Positions 1 to 6,400 of a DNA stretch of 13,307 bases are shown piece by piece. The stretch covers positions 1-13,307 of the forward strand of contig DASSWB010000058.1 in assembly GCA_035705495.1 (NCBI GenBank), given 5' to 3'. Both the position numbers and the translations under genes were made by a program. Source of the DNA: DASSWB01 sp035705495 (lineage in GTDB: Bacteria; Bacteroidota; Bacteroidia; Flavobacteriales; Flavobacteriaceae). The notes beneath the pieces are model-generated. The model was not told where the DNA came from. It made no database searches and saw nothing but the letters and a program-made list of their open reading frames with translations. Every line of letters begins with the position of its first letter. The first letter of the stretch is position 1.

Positions 1-977
1 TCAATATAAATTTGTTTTACCCAATTGACATTGGCGTCTTCAGCCATTTCAAGATTAATCTTTTTAATGGCCCAGGTGGTATCGTTTACCCAAAAATTCC
101 CTTTAAAGGTCAATTCGTTTTCTCTTCTGGGATAATACACAATATTGTAACACCATTTATTGCCAACGTAAGCAGTATCTGCCAAAACATAATTGTAATT
201 GTCGATTCCCGTGGTGGAAAGCGGACTCACAAAATTCTTCTTGAAATAAATTAAATAATTGTCATAAACATCAATTTCTTTATAAATGCCTTTTACCTTA
301 TCTATTAGAACTTGGTGATTGTTGAAACCTGAATTTTTATTTCCCAAAAGCACTTCCAGTTCTTTTCCTGTCGTATTGTCTCCATAAACTTTTGAGACGG
401 ATTCATTCAGGAAAATAGGCAGGAAGGTTTTTCCCGTAACTTTATTGGTGTCCAGATTGTTGAATATGAATTCCATTCCGTCAAAGAAGCCATTATTTAT
501 ATAAGCACTGTCAATTCCGTTGATGTCAAATTGAATTTTTTCATGTTTGGAAAATTGATACTGCTCAAAATTGTTGATTCCATTTTTCCGTTTGTTTGCC
601 CATATTTTCCGTAAAATATCTATGGCAGGGTTGTTCTTTTTTGAAGTTTTTCCAGAATAAATCATGACCTCCGAGAGAGACTCGGTCTCTTCTTTCATAA
701 TGATTTTCATGTTTTGGGGATCGACTTCTGCCAGAGGAACAATTCTGGTTTTATAACCTATAAAGGAAAAAACAACTTTGGAATAATTTTGCTTCGATTG
801 TAAACTAAAAACTCCGACTTCATCACTCATCGTTCCTTCCGAAGAATTTTCAAAGGAAATCGTTACAAAAGGAAGAGGTTCATTTCTTTCATCAACAACA
901 ACCCCATTTACCTGCGTTTGTGACCAGGAAACGGTAAAGAAGAAAATTAATATAGGGAGAAAGAGAAGTTTTTTCAT
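1..977 (-). CDS. DUF5686 / carboxypeptidase-regulatory-like domain protein (3' end beyond window)
   Basis: An open frame runs from the ATG at 977 to the left edge without a stop, so the C-terminus is missing; 325 residues are visible. Residues 1-19 form a signal peptide (MKKLLFLPILIFFFTVSWS, followed by Q). Residues 21-105 look like the beta-sandwich carboxypeptidase-regulatory-like domain (QVNGVVVDERNEPLPFVTIS, then a GTMSDEVGVFSL turn and FIGYKTR). The rest matches what I know of the Bacteroidota DUF5686 family, including a YYPRRENELTFKGNFWVNDT stretch near residue 285-305. Such proteins are usually over 800 residues and are predicted envelope proteins, often with an outer-membrane beta-barrel-like C-terminal half. 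Their biochemical role is unknown. The gene lies downstream of the E1-beta gene but is separated from it by a hairpin terminator, so it probably has its own weak promoter or depends on read-through. Family assignment is confident; function is not. Confidence 0.85.
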   Translation of the reverse strand, partial: MKKLLFLPILIFFFTVSWSQTQVNGVVVDERNEPLPFVTISFENSSEGTMSDEVGVFSLQSKQNYSKVVFSFIGYKTRIVPLAEVDPQNMKIIMKEETESLSEVMIYSGKTSKKNNPAIDILRKIWANKRKNGINNFEQYQFSKHEKIQFDINGIDSAYINNGFFDGMEFIFNNLDTNKVTGKTFLPIFLNESVSKVYGDNTTGKELEVLLGNKNSGFNNHQVLIDKVKGIYKEIDVYDNYLIYFKKNFVSPLSTTGIDNYNYVLADTAYVGNKWCYNIVYYPRRENELTFKGNFWVNDTTWAIKKINLEMAEDANVNWVKQIYI

Positions 978-980
978 AAA

Positions 981-1014
981 AAGCAAAAAACTCCATCTAA
1001 GGAGATGAAGTTTT
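981..1014 (-). terminator. Rho-independent-like terminator after the E1-beta gene
   Basis: Arms AAAACTCCATCT (987-998) and AGATGAAGTTTT (1003-1014) flank an AAGG loop. Read on the minus strand the 12-bp stem is complete with a single G-U wobble, and it is followed by a T-rich run interrupted by GC. On the plus strand the same position is a C-A mismatch. The hairpin therefore fits termination of the minus-strand gene that ends at 1034. Confidence 0.7.
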
Positions 1015-1033
1015 CCGAGATATTGGATTAATA

Positions 1034-2011
1034 CTATTTATACAAAACTTTTTTAACCGCTTTGATCACATCATTACTGTTTGGCAACCATTCTTTTAAT
1101 AGTACAGGTGAGTACGGTGCAGGTGTATCGGCAGTGTTGATTTTTATAATGGGTGCATCCAGAAAATCAAATGCATTTGCTTGAACTTGATACGTGATTT
1201 CTGTTGCAATGTTTCCGAAAGGCCAAGCTTCTTCAAGAATCACCAATCGGTTTGTTTTTTTGATGGATTTATAAATAGCTTCATAATCCAATGGCCTTAC
1301 TGTGCGCAGGTCGATTATTTCACAAGAAATATCTTCTTTCTGAAGTTCTTCCGCAGCGGCCAGCGCTTCTTTTATAATTTTTCCGAAGGAAACAATGGTA
1401 ACATCTGTTCCTTCTCTTTTAATATCGGCAACACCAATTGGCAGTATATATTCTTCTTCAGGAACTTCAGCTTTATCGCCATACATTTGTTCACTTTCCA
1501 TAAAAATAACAGGATCGTTATCGCGAATGGCAGCTTTCAATAAACCTTTTGCATCGTAAGGATTTGAAGGAACAATAACTTTTAGTCCAGGACAGTTTGC
1601 GTACCAACTTTCAAATGCTTGAGAATGTGTAGCACCTAACTGGCCTGCGGAAGCAGTTGGTCCGCGAAAAACAATTGGTATATTAAATTGCCCACCGCTC
1701 ATTTGTCGCATTTTAGCAGCATTGTTGATAATCTGATCAATTCCGACCAAAGAAAAATTGAAGGTCATAAATTCTATGATGGGTCGGTTCCCGTTCATGG
1801 CGCTTCCAATACCAATTCCTGCAAAACCAAGTTCTGCAATAGGAGTATCAATAACACGCTCAGGACCAAATTCGTCAAGCATTCCTTTTGAAGCCTTATA
1901 GGCGCCATTATATTCTGCGACTTCTTCACCCATCAAATAAACAGCTTCATCCCTACGCATTTCTTCGCTCATGGCTTCCGCAATCGCTTCTCTAAATTGA
2001 ATTGTTCTCAT
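1034..2011 (-). CDS. pdhB: Pyruvate dehydrogenase complex E1 component, beta subunit
   Basis: This 325-residue protein is full length for a bacterial E1-beta subunit. With E1-alpha it forms the thiamine-diphosphate-dependent decarboxylase that oxidises pyruvate and acetylates the lipoyl groups of E2, making acetyl-CoA in the cytoplasm. The transketolase-like pyrimidine-binding domain covers about residues 1-180. It contains the DTPIAELGFAGIGIG motif with the cofactor-binding glutamate at E60, and GQLGATHSQ with the conserved active-site histidine at H129. The transketolase C-terminal domain covers about 195-315 (VTIVSFGK, IDLRTVRPLD, LVILEEAWPFG). No E1-alpha, E2 or E3 gene is next to it, so the partner subunit must be encoded elsewhere. 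A related branched-chain 2-oxoacid or acetoin dehydrogenase beta subunit is the main alternative, but the close match to the usual flavobacterial PDH E1-beta makes that less likely. A TAnnTTTG promoter element lies upstream at 2045-2052. Confidence 0.93.
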   Translation of the reverse strand: MRTIQFREAIAEAMSEEMRRDEAVYLMGEEVAEYNGAYKASKGMLDEFGPERVIDTPIAELGFAGIGIGSAMNGNRPIIEFMTFNFSLVGIDQIINNAAKMRQMSGGQFNIPIVFRGPTASAGQLGATHSQAFESWYANCPGLKVIVPSNPYDAKGLLKAAIRDNDPVIFMESEQMYGDKAEVPEEEYILPIGVADIKREGTDVTIVSFGKIIKEALAAAEELQKEDISCEIIDLRTVRPLDYEAIYKSIKKTNRLVILEEAWPFGNIATEITYQVQANAFDFLDAPIIKINTADTPAPYSPVLLKEWLPNSNDVIKAVKKVLYK

Positions 2012-2044
2012 TATTTCAAATTATAATAAATAAAGTAAAGAGCA

Positions 2045-2052
2045 CAAAAATA
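2045..2052 (-). promoter_or_regulatory. Bacteroidota-type -7 element for the E1-beta gene
   Basis: On the minus strand the sequence TATTTTTG matches the Bacteroidota -7 consensus TAnnTTTG exactly. It lies 33 nt upstream of the start codon at 2011. I do not see a clear TTG at the -33 position, so the call rests on the -7 element alone. Confidence 0.5.
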
Positions 2053-2132
2053 CTAATTCATTCAAGTAATTACTATAAGTAAGGAATAATAATTTTGCTA
2101 TGCATGCATAATAAATTTTTAATAAAAATCCT

Positions 2133-2140
2133 TACCTTCG
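2133..2140 (+). promoter_or_regulatory. Probable -7 element for etfBA
   Basis: TACCTTCG differs from the TAnnTTTG consensus at one position and lies 33 nt upstream of the etfB start codon. The upstream sequence has T-runs but no well-spaced TTG. It sits back to back with the opposite-strand element at 2045-2052, making this a divergent promoter region between pdhB and etfB. Confidence 0.4.
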
Positions 2141-2173
2141 TGCTCACTATACAAACCTATAATATTTCTAAAA

Positions 2174-2920
2174 ATGAAAATACTTGTGTGCATTAGCCAT
2201 GTGCCCGATACGACCTCTAAAATCAATTTTTCTGATTCAGATACAAGATTTGATACCAACGGAGTGCAATTTGTAATAAACCCCAATGATGAGTTCGGGT
2301 TAACGCGTGCCATGTGGTTTCAGGAAAAGCAAAACGCAACCGTAGATGTTGTGAATGTAGGGGGTCCCGAAACCGAACCAACATTGAGAAAAGCACTTGC
2401 AATAGGCGCCGATACTGCTATAAGAATCAATGCGCATCCAACCGATGGGAGTTTCGTTGCCAAGCAATTGGCAAAGGTTGCTCAAGACGGGGGGTATGAT
2501 TTAATCATTGCCGGAAGGGAATCAATAGATTACAACGGCGGAATGGTTCCGGGAATGCTCGCCGGTCTTTTGAAAGCGAATTTCGTGAACACTTGCATTG
2601 GATTGGAAGTGGAAGCGGATACTGCAACCGCAATCAGGGAAATTGAAGGTGGTAAAGAAACCTTGAAAACAAAATTGCCGTTGGTGATTGGTGGTCAAAA
2701 AGGGTTGGTGCAAGAAAGTGACTTGAAAATCCCGAACATGAGGGGGATTATGATGGCCAGAAAAAAACCACTTCAGGTTGTTGAGCCAACTGGAGATGAA
2801 GCTGCTTCAAAAACTGTTAAGTTTGAAAAACCAGCTCCCAAAGGACAAGTGAAATTGATAGATCCAGATAATTTGGATGAACTTATCAACTTGCTTCACA
2901 ATGAAGCCAAGGTTATTTAA
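2174..2920 (+). CDS. etfB: Electron transfer flavoprotein, beta subunit
   Basis: This 248-residue EtfB/FixA-family protein carries the bound AMP and the dehydrogenase-docking surface of the EtfAB heterodimer. The heterodimer takes electrons from acyl-CoA and related dehydrogenases and passes them to ETF:quinone oxidoreductase in the membrane. The N-terminus MKILVCISHVPDT is the usual first strand. The nucleotide-binding fold follows with GGPETEPTLRKALAIGAD (about 57-74) and GRESIDYNGGMVPGMLAGLL (about 115-134). The region AIREIEGGKETLKTKLPLVI (about 153-172) corresponds to the family signature before the conserved proline. A 30-nt gap separates it from etfA on the same strand, and no terminator lies between them, so the two are read as one operon. 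The ATG at 2174 gives the normal family start. Confidence 0.95.
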   Translation: MKILVCISHVPDTTSKINFSDSDTRFDTNGVQFVINPNDEFGLTRAMWFQEKQNATVDVVNVGGPETEPTLRKALAIGADTAIRINAHPTDGSFVAKQLAKVAQDGGYDLIIAGRESIDYNGGMVPGMLAGLLKANFVNTCIGLEVEADTATAIREIEGGKETLKTKLPLVIGGQKGLVQESDLKIPNMRGIMMARKKPLQVVEPTGDEAASKTVKFEKPAPKGQVKLIDPDNLDELINLLHNEAKVI

Positions 2921-2950
2921 TTTGATTTTTAAATTTAAAAAATAAAATTC

Positions 2951-3919
2951 ATGTCAGTTTTAGTATATACAGAATCAGAAGGTGGGAAATTTGGTAAAAC
3001 TTCTTTAGAAGCTGCTTCCTATGCAAAAGGAGTGGCAACGGTATTAGGCACCAATGTTACCGCTGTCGTTTTTAATGCGGAAGATACTTCCGGACTCGCA
3101 CAATACGGGGTGGAAAAAGTATTGAAAATCAATAATGACAAATTGCAAAAATTTAATGCTGAGGCTTACGCTGATGCAATCAAACAAGCTGCAGAAAAAG
3201 AAAATGCTCAAGTTGTGATCATTTCACAGAGCACAAACTCCAAATATTTGGCACCGCTTTTAGCCGTTCAGTTGGATGCAGGATATGTTTCCAATGTGGT
3301 AGCTTTACCAGAAAGTACTTCTCCTTTTCAAGTGAAAAGAACTGCATTTAGTAACAAAGCTTTCAGTATTGTTGAAATCGGTACCGAAAGAAAAATTGTG
3401 GGAGTTTCTAAAAATGCCTACGGATTAAAAGAGAATCAGGTAGCGCAATCGGTAGAGGATTTTGTGCCTTCACTTTCAGCGGAAGATTTTTCTGTTAATG
3501 TGGAATCTGTCGATAAAGCCACCGATCAAGTTACTATTGCGGATGCAGAAATTGTTGTTTCCGGCGGACGTGGATTGAAAGGTCCAGAGAATTGGGGAAT
3601 GATTGAAGAGTTGGCCGCAACTTTGGGTGCTGCAACAGCATGTTCCAAACCAGTGAGTGATATGGGATGGAGACCTCACAGCGAACACGTGGGGCAAACC
3701 GGTAAGCCGGTAGCGTCCAATCTTTATATCGCTGTTGGAATTTCCGGGGCAATTCAGCATTTGGCAGGTGTGAGTGCTTCTAAAGTAAAAGTTGTTATTA
3801 ATAATGATCCTGAAGCACCTTTCTTCAAGGCTGCTGATTATGGGGTTGTAGGGGATGCCTTTGAAATAGTTCCCAAACTCACAGAAAAATTAAAAGAATT
3901 CAAGGCTAATAACGCATAA
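2951..3919 (+). CDS. etfA: Electron transfer flavoprotein, alpha subunit
   Basis: This 322-residue FixB/EtfA-family protein is the FAD-binding partner of EtfB. The N-terminal alpha/beta domain covers about residues 1-185. The C-terminal FAD domain, about 197-315, carries GGRGLKGPENW (205-215), CSKPVSDMGW (231-240), GQTGKPV (248-254) and the signature LYIAVGISGAIQHLAG (258-273), followed by VVINNDPEAPFF. These segments contact the isoalloxazine, ribityl and diphosphate parts of FAD in characterised ETFs. The length matches bacterial EtfA and no key motif is missing. It is the second gene of the etfBA operon and is followed by a strong hairpin terminator. Confidence 0.95.
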   Translation: MSVLVYTESEGGKFGKTSLEAASYAKGVATVLGTNVTAVVFNAEDTSGLAQYGVEKVLKINNDKLQKFNAEAYADAIKQAAEKENAQVVIISQSTNSKYLAPLLAVQLDAGYVSNVVALPESTSPFQVKRTAFSNKAFSIVEIGTERKIVGVSKNAYGLKENQVAQSVEDFVPSLSAEDFSVNVESVDKATDQVTIADAEIVVSGGRGLKGPENWGMIEELAATLGAATACSKPVSDMGWRPHSEHVGQTGKPVASNLYIAVGISGAIQHLAGVSASKVKVVINNDPEAPFFKAADYGVVGDAFEIVPKLTEKLKEFKANNA

Positions 3920-3941
3920 TTTTTTTATCATTGTCATTCGA

Positions 3942-3994
3942 AAAAAGACTATCTGGAGATTTAAGAATATTCAGATTTTCTAGATAGTCTTTTT
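3942..3994. terminator. Strong hairpin terminator after etfA, probably bidirectional
   Basis: The arms AAAAAGACTATCT (3942-3954) and AGATAGTCTTTTT (3982-3994) pair perfectly over 13 bp around a 27-nt AT-rich loop. The T-run at the end of the right arm and the A-run at the start of the left arm allow it to work on either strand. Its right arm lies only 2 nt upstream of the next gene's promoter element. Confidence 0.8.
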
Positions 3995-3995
3995 C

Positions 3996-4003
3996 TATTT
4001 TTG
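3996..4003 (+). promoter_or_regulatory. Perfect TAnnTTTG -7 element directly before the bifunctional-nuclease gene
   Basis: TATTTTTG matches the Bacteroidota -7 consensus exactly and ends 4 nt before the ATG at 4008. Start sites in this group usually fall a few bases downstream of the element, so transcription would begin at or next to the start codon. The -33 region would fall in the terminator loop and right arm; only a weak TTTTC is seen there. Confidence 0.5.
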
Positions 4004-4007
4004 AGAT

Positions 4008-4625
4008 ATGAGTTTAGTGCGCCTTAATATTAAAGGAATTTCTTACAGTCAGACCCAGAATGGAGCTTACGCCTTAATTCTGAGTGAAGAGGATGGAGAG
4101 CGGAAATTACCCATTGTCATTGGGGCCTTTGAAGCACAATCCATTGCTATTGCTTTGGAAAAAGAAATTAAGCCTCCGCGGCCACTTACCCATGATTTAT
4201 TCAAAAATTTTTCAGATCGGTTTGATATTGTTGTAAAGCAAGTCATTATTCATAAACTGGTTGATGGTGTTTTTTATTCCAGTCTGATCTGTGAAAGAGA
4301 TAAAATAGAAGAAATAATTGACGCGCGTACAAGTGATGCCATTGCTTTGGCATTACGATTTAATGCTCCCATTTTTACCTACAAAAACATTTTGGACAAA
4401 GCCGGTATTTTTCTAAAAGGAGAAAATTTACACGACGAACCGAAAGCTGCCAAAACTGATATTATCGTTGAGGAATCCTTTTCCCATGAAGATGATTTTT
4501 CGTCGGACGATGATTACAAAAAGCTTTCTATGGAAGAACTCCAAACCTCTTTGCAACAAGCAGTAAACAACGAAGATTACGAAAAAGCGGCGCGTATTCG
4601 GGATGAAATATCCAGACGAAAATAA
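4008..4625 (+). CDS. Bifunctional nuclease (DUF151) family protein with C-terminal UVR motif
   Basis: This 205-residue protein has a DUF151/BFN domain at about residues 1-135 (GAYALILSEEDGERKLPIVIG, FEAQSIAIALE, RTSDAIALALRFNAPIFTYK). An acidic low-complexity linker follows at about 140-170 (HEDDFSSDDDY). A UVR motif closes the protein at about 172-205 (LSMEELQTSLQQAVNNEDYE, then KAARIRDEI). BFN domains have been reported to have RNase and DNase activity, and UVR motifs mediate contacts such as UvrB-UvrC and are also found in Clp adaptor proteins. The exact role of this bacterial two-domain form is unknown. It is the first gene of a pair: its stop is 4 nt before the transporter start, so translational coupling is likely. 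The domain calls are secure; the function is only generic. Confidence 0.88.
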   Translation: MSLVRLNIKGISYSQTQNGAYALILSEEDGERKLPIVIGAFEAQSIAIALEKEIKPPRPLTHDLFKNFSDRFDIVVKQVIIHKLVDGVFYSSLICERDKIEEIIDARTSDAIALALRFNAPIFTYKNILDKAGIFLKGENLHDEPKAAKTDIIVEESFSHEDDFSSDDDYKKLSMEELQTSLQQAVNNEDYEKAARIRDEISRRK

Positions 4626-4629
4626 CTTT

Positions 4630-6336
4630 ATGAAAAGAAAAATACTATTGTTAGTATTCCTATTTGCCGGGATGCTAACCTTTCAGGCTCAATCGGTTGA
4701 AAATAAATGGGCTTTTCAACCATCGGATGACACAACAAAGGAAAGTTCAATTTCAGATTTTAGTACGGCTTCTGAATTAAATCTCAGGAATGGTGAATTT
4801 CATTACAGTTACAATGATTCCTTAAAATCTTCAGGGGATTATCTTCACCAAAATAATATTCTTATTTTTTATTACGATTCGCCTATAGATACAATCAGAA
4901 ATTTTCGGATTGAAAAATTAACCGATTCAATACTGGTATTAAAAGAAAACGGTCGGCTATTTAATTTTACGGTCGAATCACCATCCATCGCAGACGTTTT
5001 GCCAGTCGAAACGAACAAAACTTTAATTCCCAGTGCTGGTATTTCTTTTCAAAGTCTTTGGAGAGGAGTATTAGGCATGGTGATACTCATTCTGATCGCA
5101 TTTTTGTGTAGCAGTAATAGAAAAGCTATAAACTGGAAAACTGTGGGTCTTGGTTTGGCAGCTCAATTGCTATTGGCCATTGGAGTCCTAAAAATCACTT
5201 TTGTTCAAAATATTTTTGAGTTCGTTGGTAAGATTTTCGTGCTGATACTCAATTTTACTGCGGCTGGTAGTGAATTTCTCCTCGGGGGAATGATGGATGT
5301 TGACAGCTTCGGCTTTATTTTCCTTTTTCAGGTCTTGCCGACCATTATTTTCTTTTCTGCACTGACTTCAGTATTGTTTTATGTTGGGTTAATCCAAATC
5401 GTGGTGAAAGGAATGGCAATGGTTTTGAGCAAATTATTGGGAATTTCAGGACCGGAAAGTTTAAGTGTTGCCGGAAATATTTTCTTGGGACAAACCGAAG
5501 CTCCTTTAATGATCAAGGCGTACTTGGAACGAATGACGCGTTCTGAAATCCTTTTGGTGATGGTCGGCGGAATGGCAACTGTTGCCGGTGGCGTTCTCGC
5601 GGCATATATCGGATTTTTAGGAGGCGATGATCCAGCACTTCGTCTTGAATTTGCAAAACATTTATTGGCAGCTTCTGTAATGGCAGCGCCCGGAGCCATT
5701 GTGGTTTCAAAAATTCTCTATCCGCAGACGGAAAAAGTGGATACTGATGTTGAGGTTTCTTCGGAAAAGATTGGTTCTAATATTCTTGATGCCATTGCAA
5801 ACGGTACTACCGAAGGTTTAAAACTTGCCGCAAACGTCGCGGCGATGTTGTTGGTTTTTATCGCATTTATTGCAATGATCAATTATGTATTCGGTTATGT
5901 TGGAAATCTAACTGGTTTGAATGATCTTTTAGCTGAGCATACCCCTTATTCCAAGTTCTCAATTGAATCCATTCTCGGAATTATATTTGCACCGCTTATG
6001 TGGCTTATTGGCGTAGCCAAGGAAGATATGATGTTGATGGGCCAATTATTGGGAATCAAATTGGTGGCGAGTGAGTTTGTAGGTTATATTCAGTTGGCGG
6101 AGTTGAAAAATCCGGTGAATGCAATCAGCCTGACGTATGAAAAATCAGTGATTATGGCAACGTATATGCTTTGCGGATTTGCAAATTTTGCCTCTATCGG
6201 AATTCAAATCGGTGGAATCGGATCTTTGGCACCTGGAAAAAGAAAATTATTGTCGGAATTTGGACTGAAAGCTCTCATAGGAGGATCAATCGCTTCCTTG
6301 CTTTCTGCAACTATTGCAGGAATGATTTTAGGTTAA
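4630..6336 (+). CDS. CNT-family (NupC-like) nucleoside transporter with N-terminal periplasmic domain
   Basis: I start this 568-residue protein at the ATG at 4630, because it gives a clean signal peptide (MKRKILLLVFLFAGMLTFQA). An in-frame ATG at 4603 would overlap the upstream gene and put nine polar residues in front. Residues 22-135 are a hydrophilic, presumably periplasmic beta-rich domain. The concentrative nucleoside transporter core begins near residue 143 with about eight or more hydrophobic helices. Key motifs are GNIFLGQTEAPLMIKAYLE (282-300), where Q288, T289 and E290 match the nucleobase-binding residues of Vibrio cholerae CNT. SEFVGY supplies E482 and CGFANFASIGI supplies N519 and S522, matching its ribose-binding residues. 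It should import nucleosides with a cation gradient across the inner membrane. It is coupled to the bifunctional-nuclease gene and ends in a terminator. Confidence 0.92.
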   Translation: MKRKILLLVFLFAGMLTFQAQSVENKWAFQPSDDTTKESSISDFSTASELNLRNGEFHYSYNDSLKSSGDYLHQNNILIFYYDSPIDTIRNFRIEKLTDSILVLKENGRLFNFTVESPSIADVLPVETNKTLIPSAGISFQSLWRGVLGMVILILIAFLCSSNRKAINWKTVGLGLAAQLLLAIGVLKITFVQNIFEFVGKIFVLILNFTAAGSEFLLGGMMDVDSFGFIFLFQVLPTIIFFSALTSVLFYVGLIQIVVKGMAMVLSKLLGISGPESLSVAGNIFLGQTEAPLMIKAYLERMTRSEILLVMVGGMATVAGGVLAAYIGFLGGDDPALRLEFAKHLLAASVMAAPGAIVVSKILYPQTEKVDTDVEVSSEKIGSNILDAIANGTTEGLKLAANVAAMLLVFIAFIAMINYVFGYVGNLTGLNDLLAEHTPYSKFSIESILGIIFAPLMWLIGVAKEDMMLMGQLLGIKLVASEFVGYIQLAELKNPVNAISLTYEKSVIMATYMLCGFANFASIGIQIGGIGSLAPGKRKLLSEFGLKALIGGSIASLLSATIAGMILG

Positions 6337-6349
6337 TTTTTTAAAAATA

Positions 6350-6384
6350 AAAAACTGCCTGAATGATGAGTTCGGGCGGTTTTT
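6350..6384 (+). terminator. Terminator after the nucleoside transporter
   Basis: AAAAACTGCCTGAA (6350-6363) pairs with TTCGGGCGGTTTTT (6371-6384) around a 7-nt loop, with two U-G wobbles as plus-strand RNA. On the minus strand these two positions would be A-C mismatches. It therefore fits best as the end of the plus-strand transcript, and it also faces the end of the convergent gene at 6401. Confidence 0.8.
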
Positions 6385-6400
6385 CTATTATAAGCATTTC

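Noticed and set aside
12..254. Plus-strand open frame of about 80 codons near the left edge.
   Set aside because: It is a shadow of the minus-strand DUF5686 gene, whose frame gives a convincing signal peptide and domains.
4603..4629. Upstream in-frame ATG for the nucleoside transporter at 4603.
   Set aside because: It overlaps the upstream coding region and would place nine polar residues before a clean signal peptide. The ATG at 4630 fits better.
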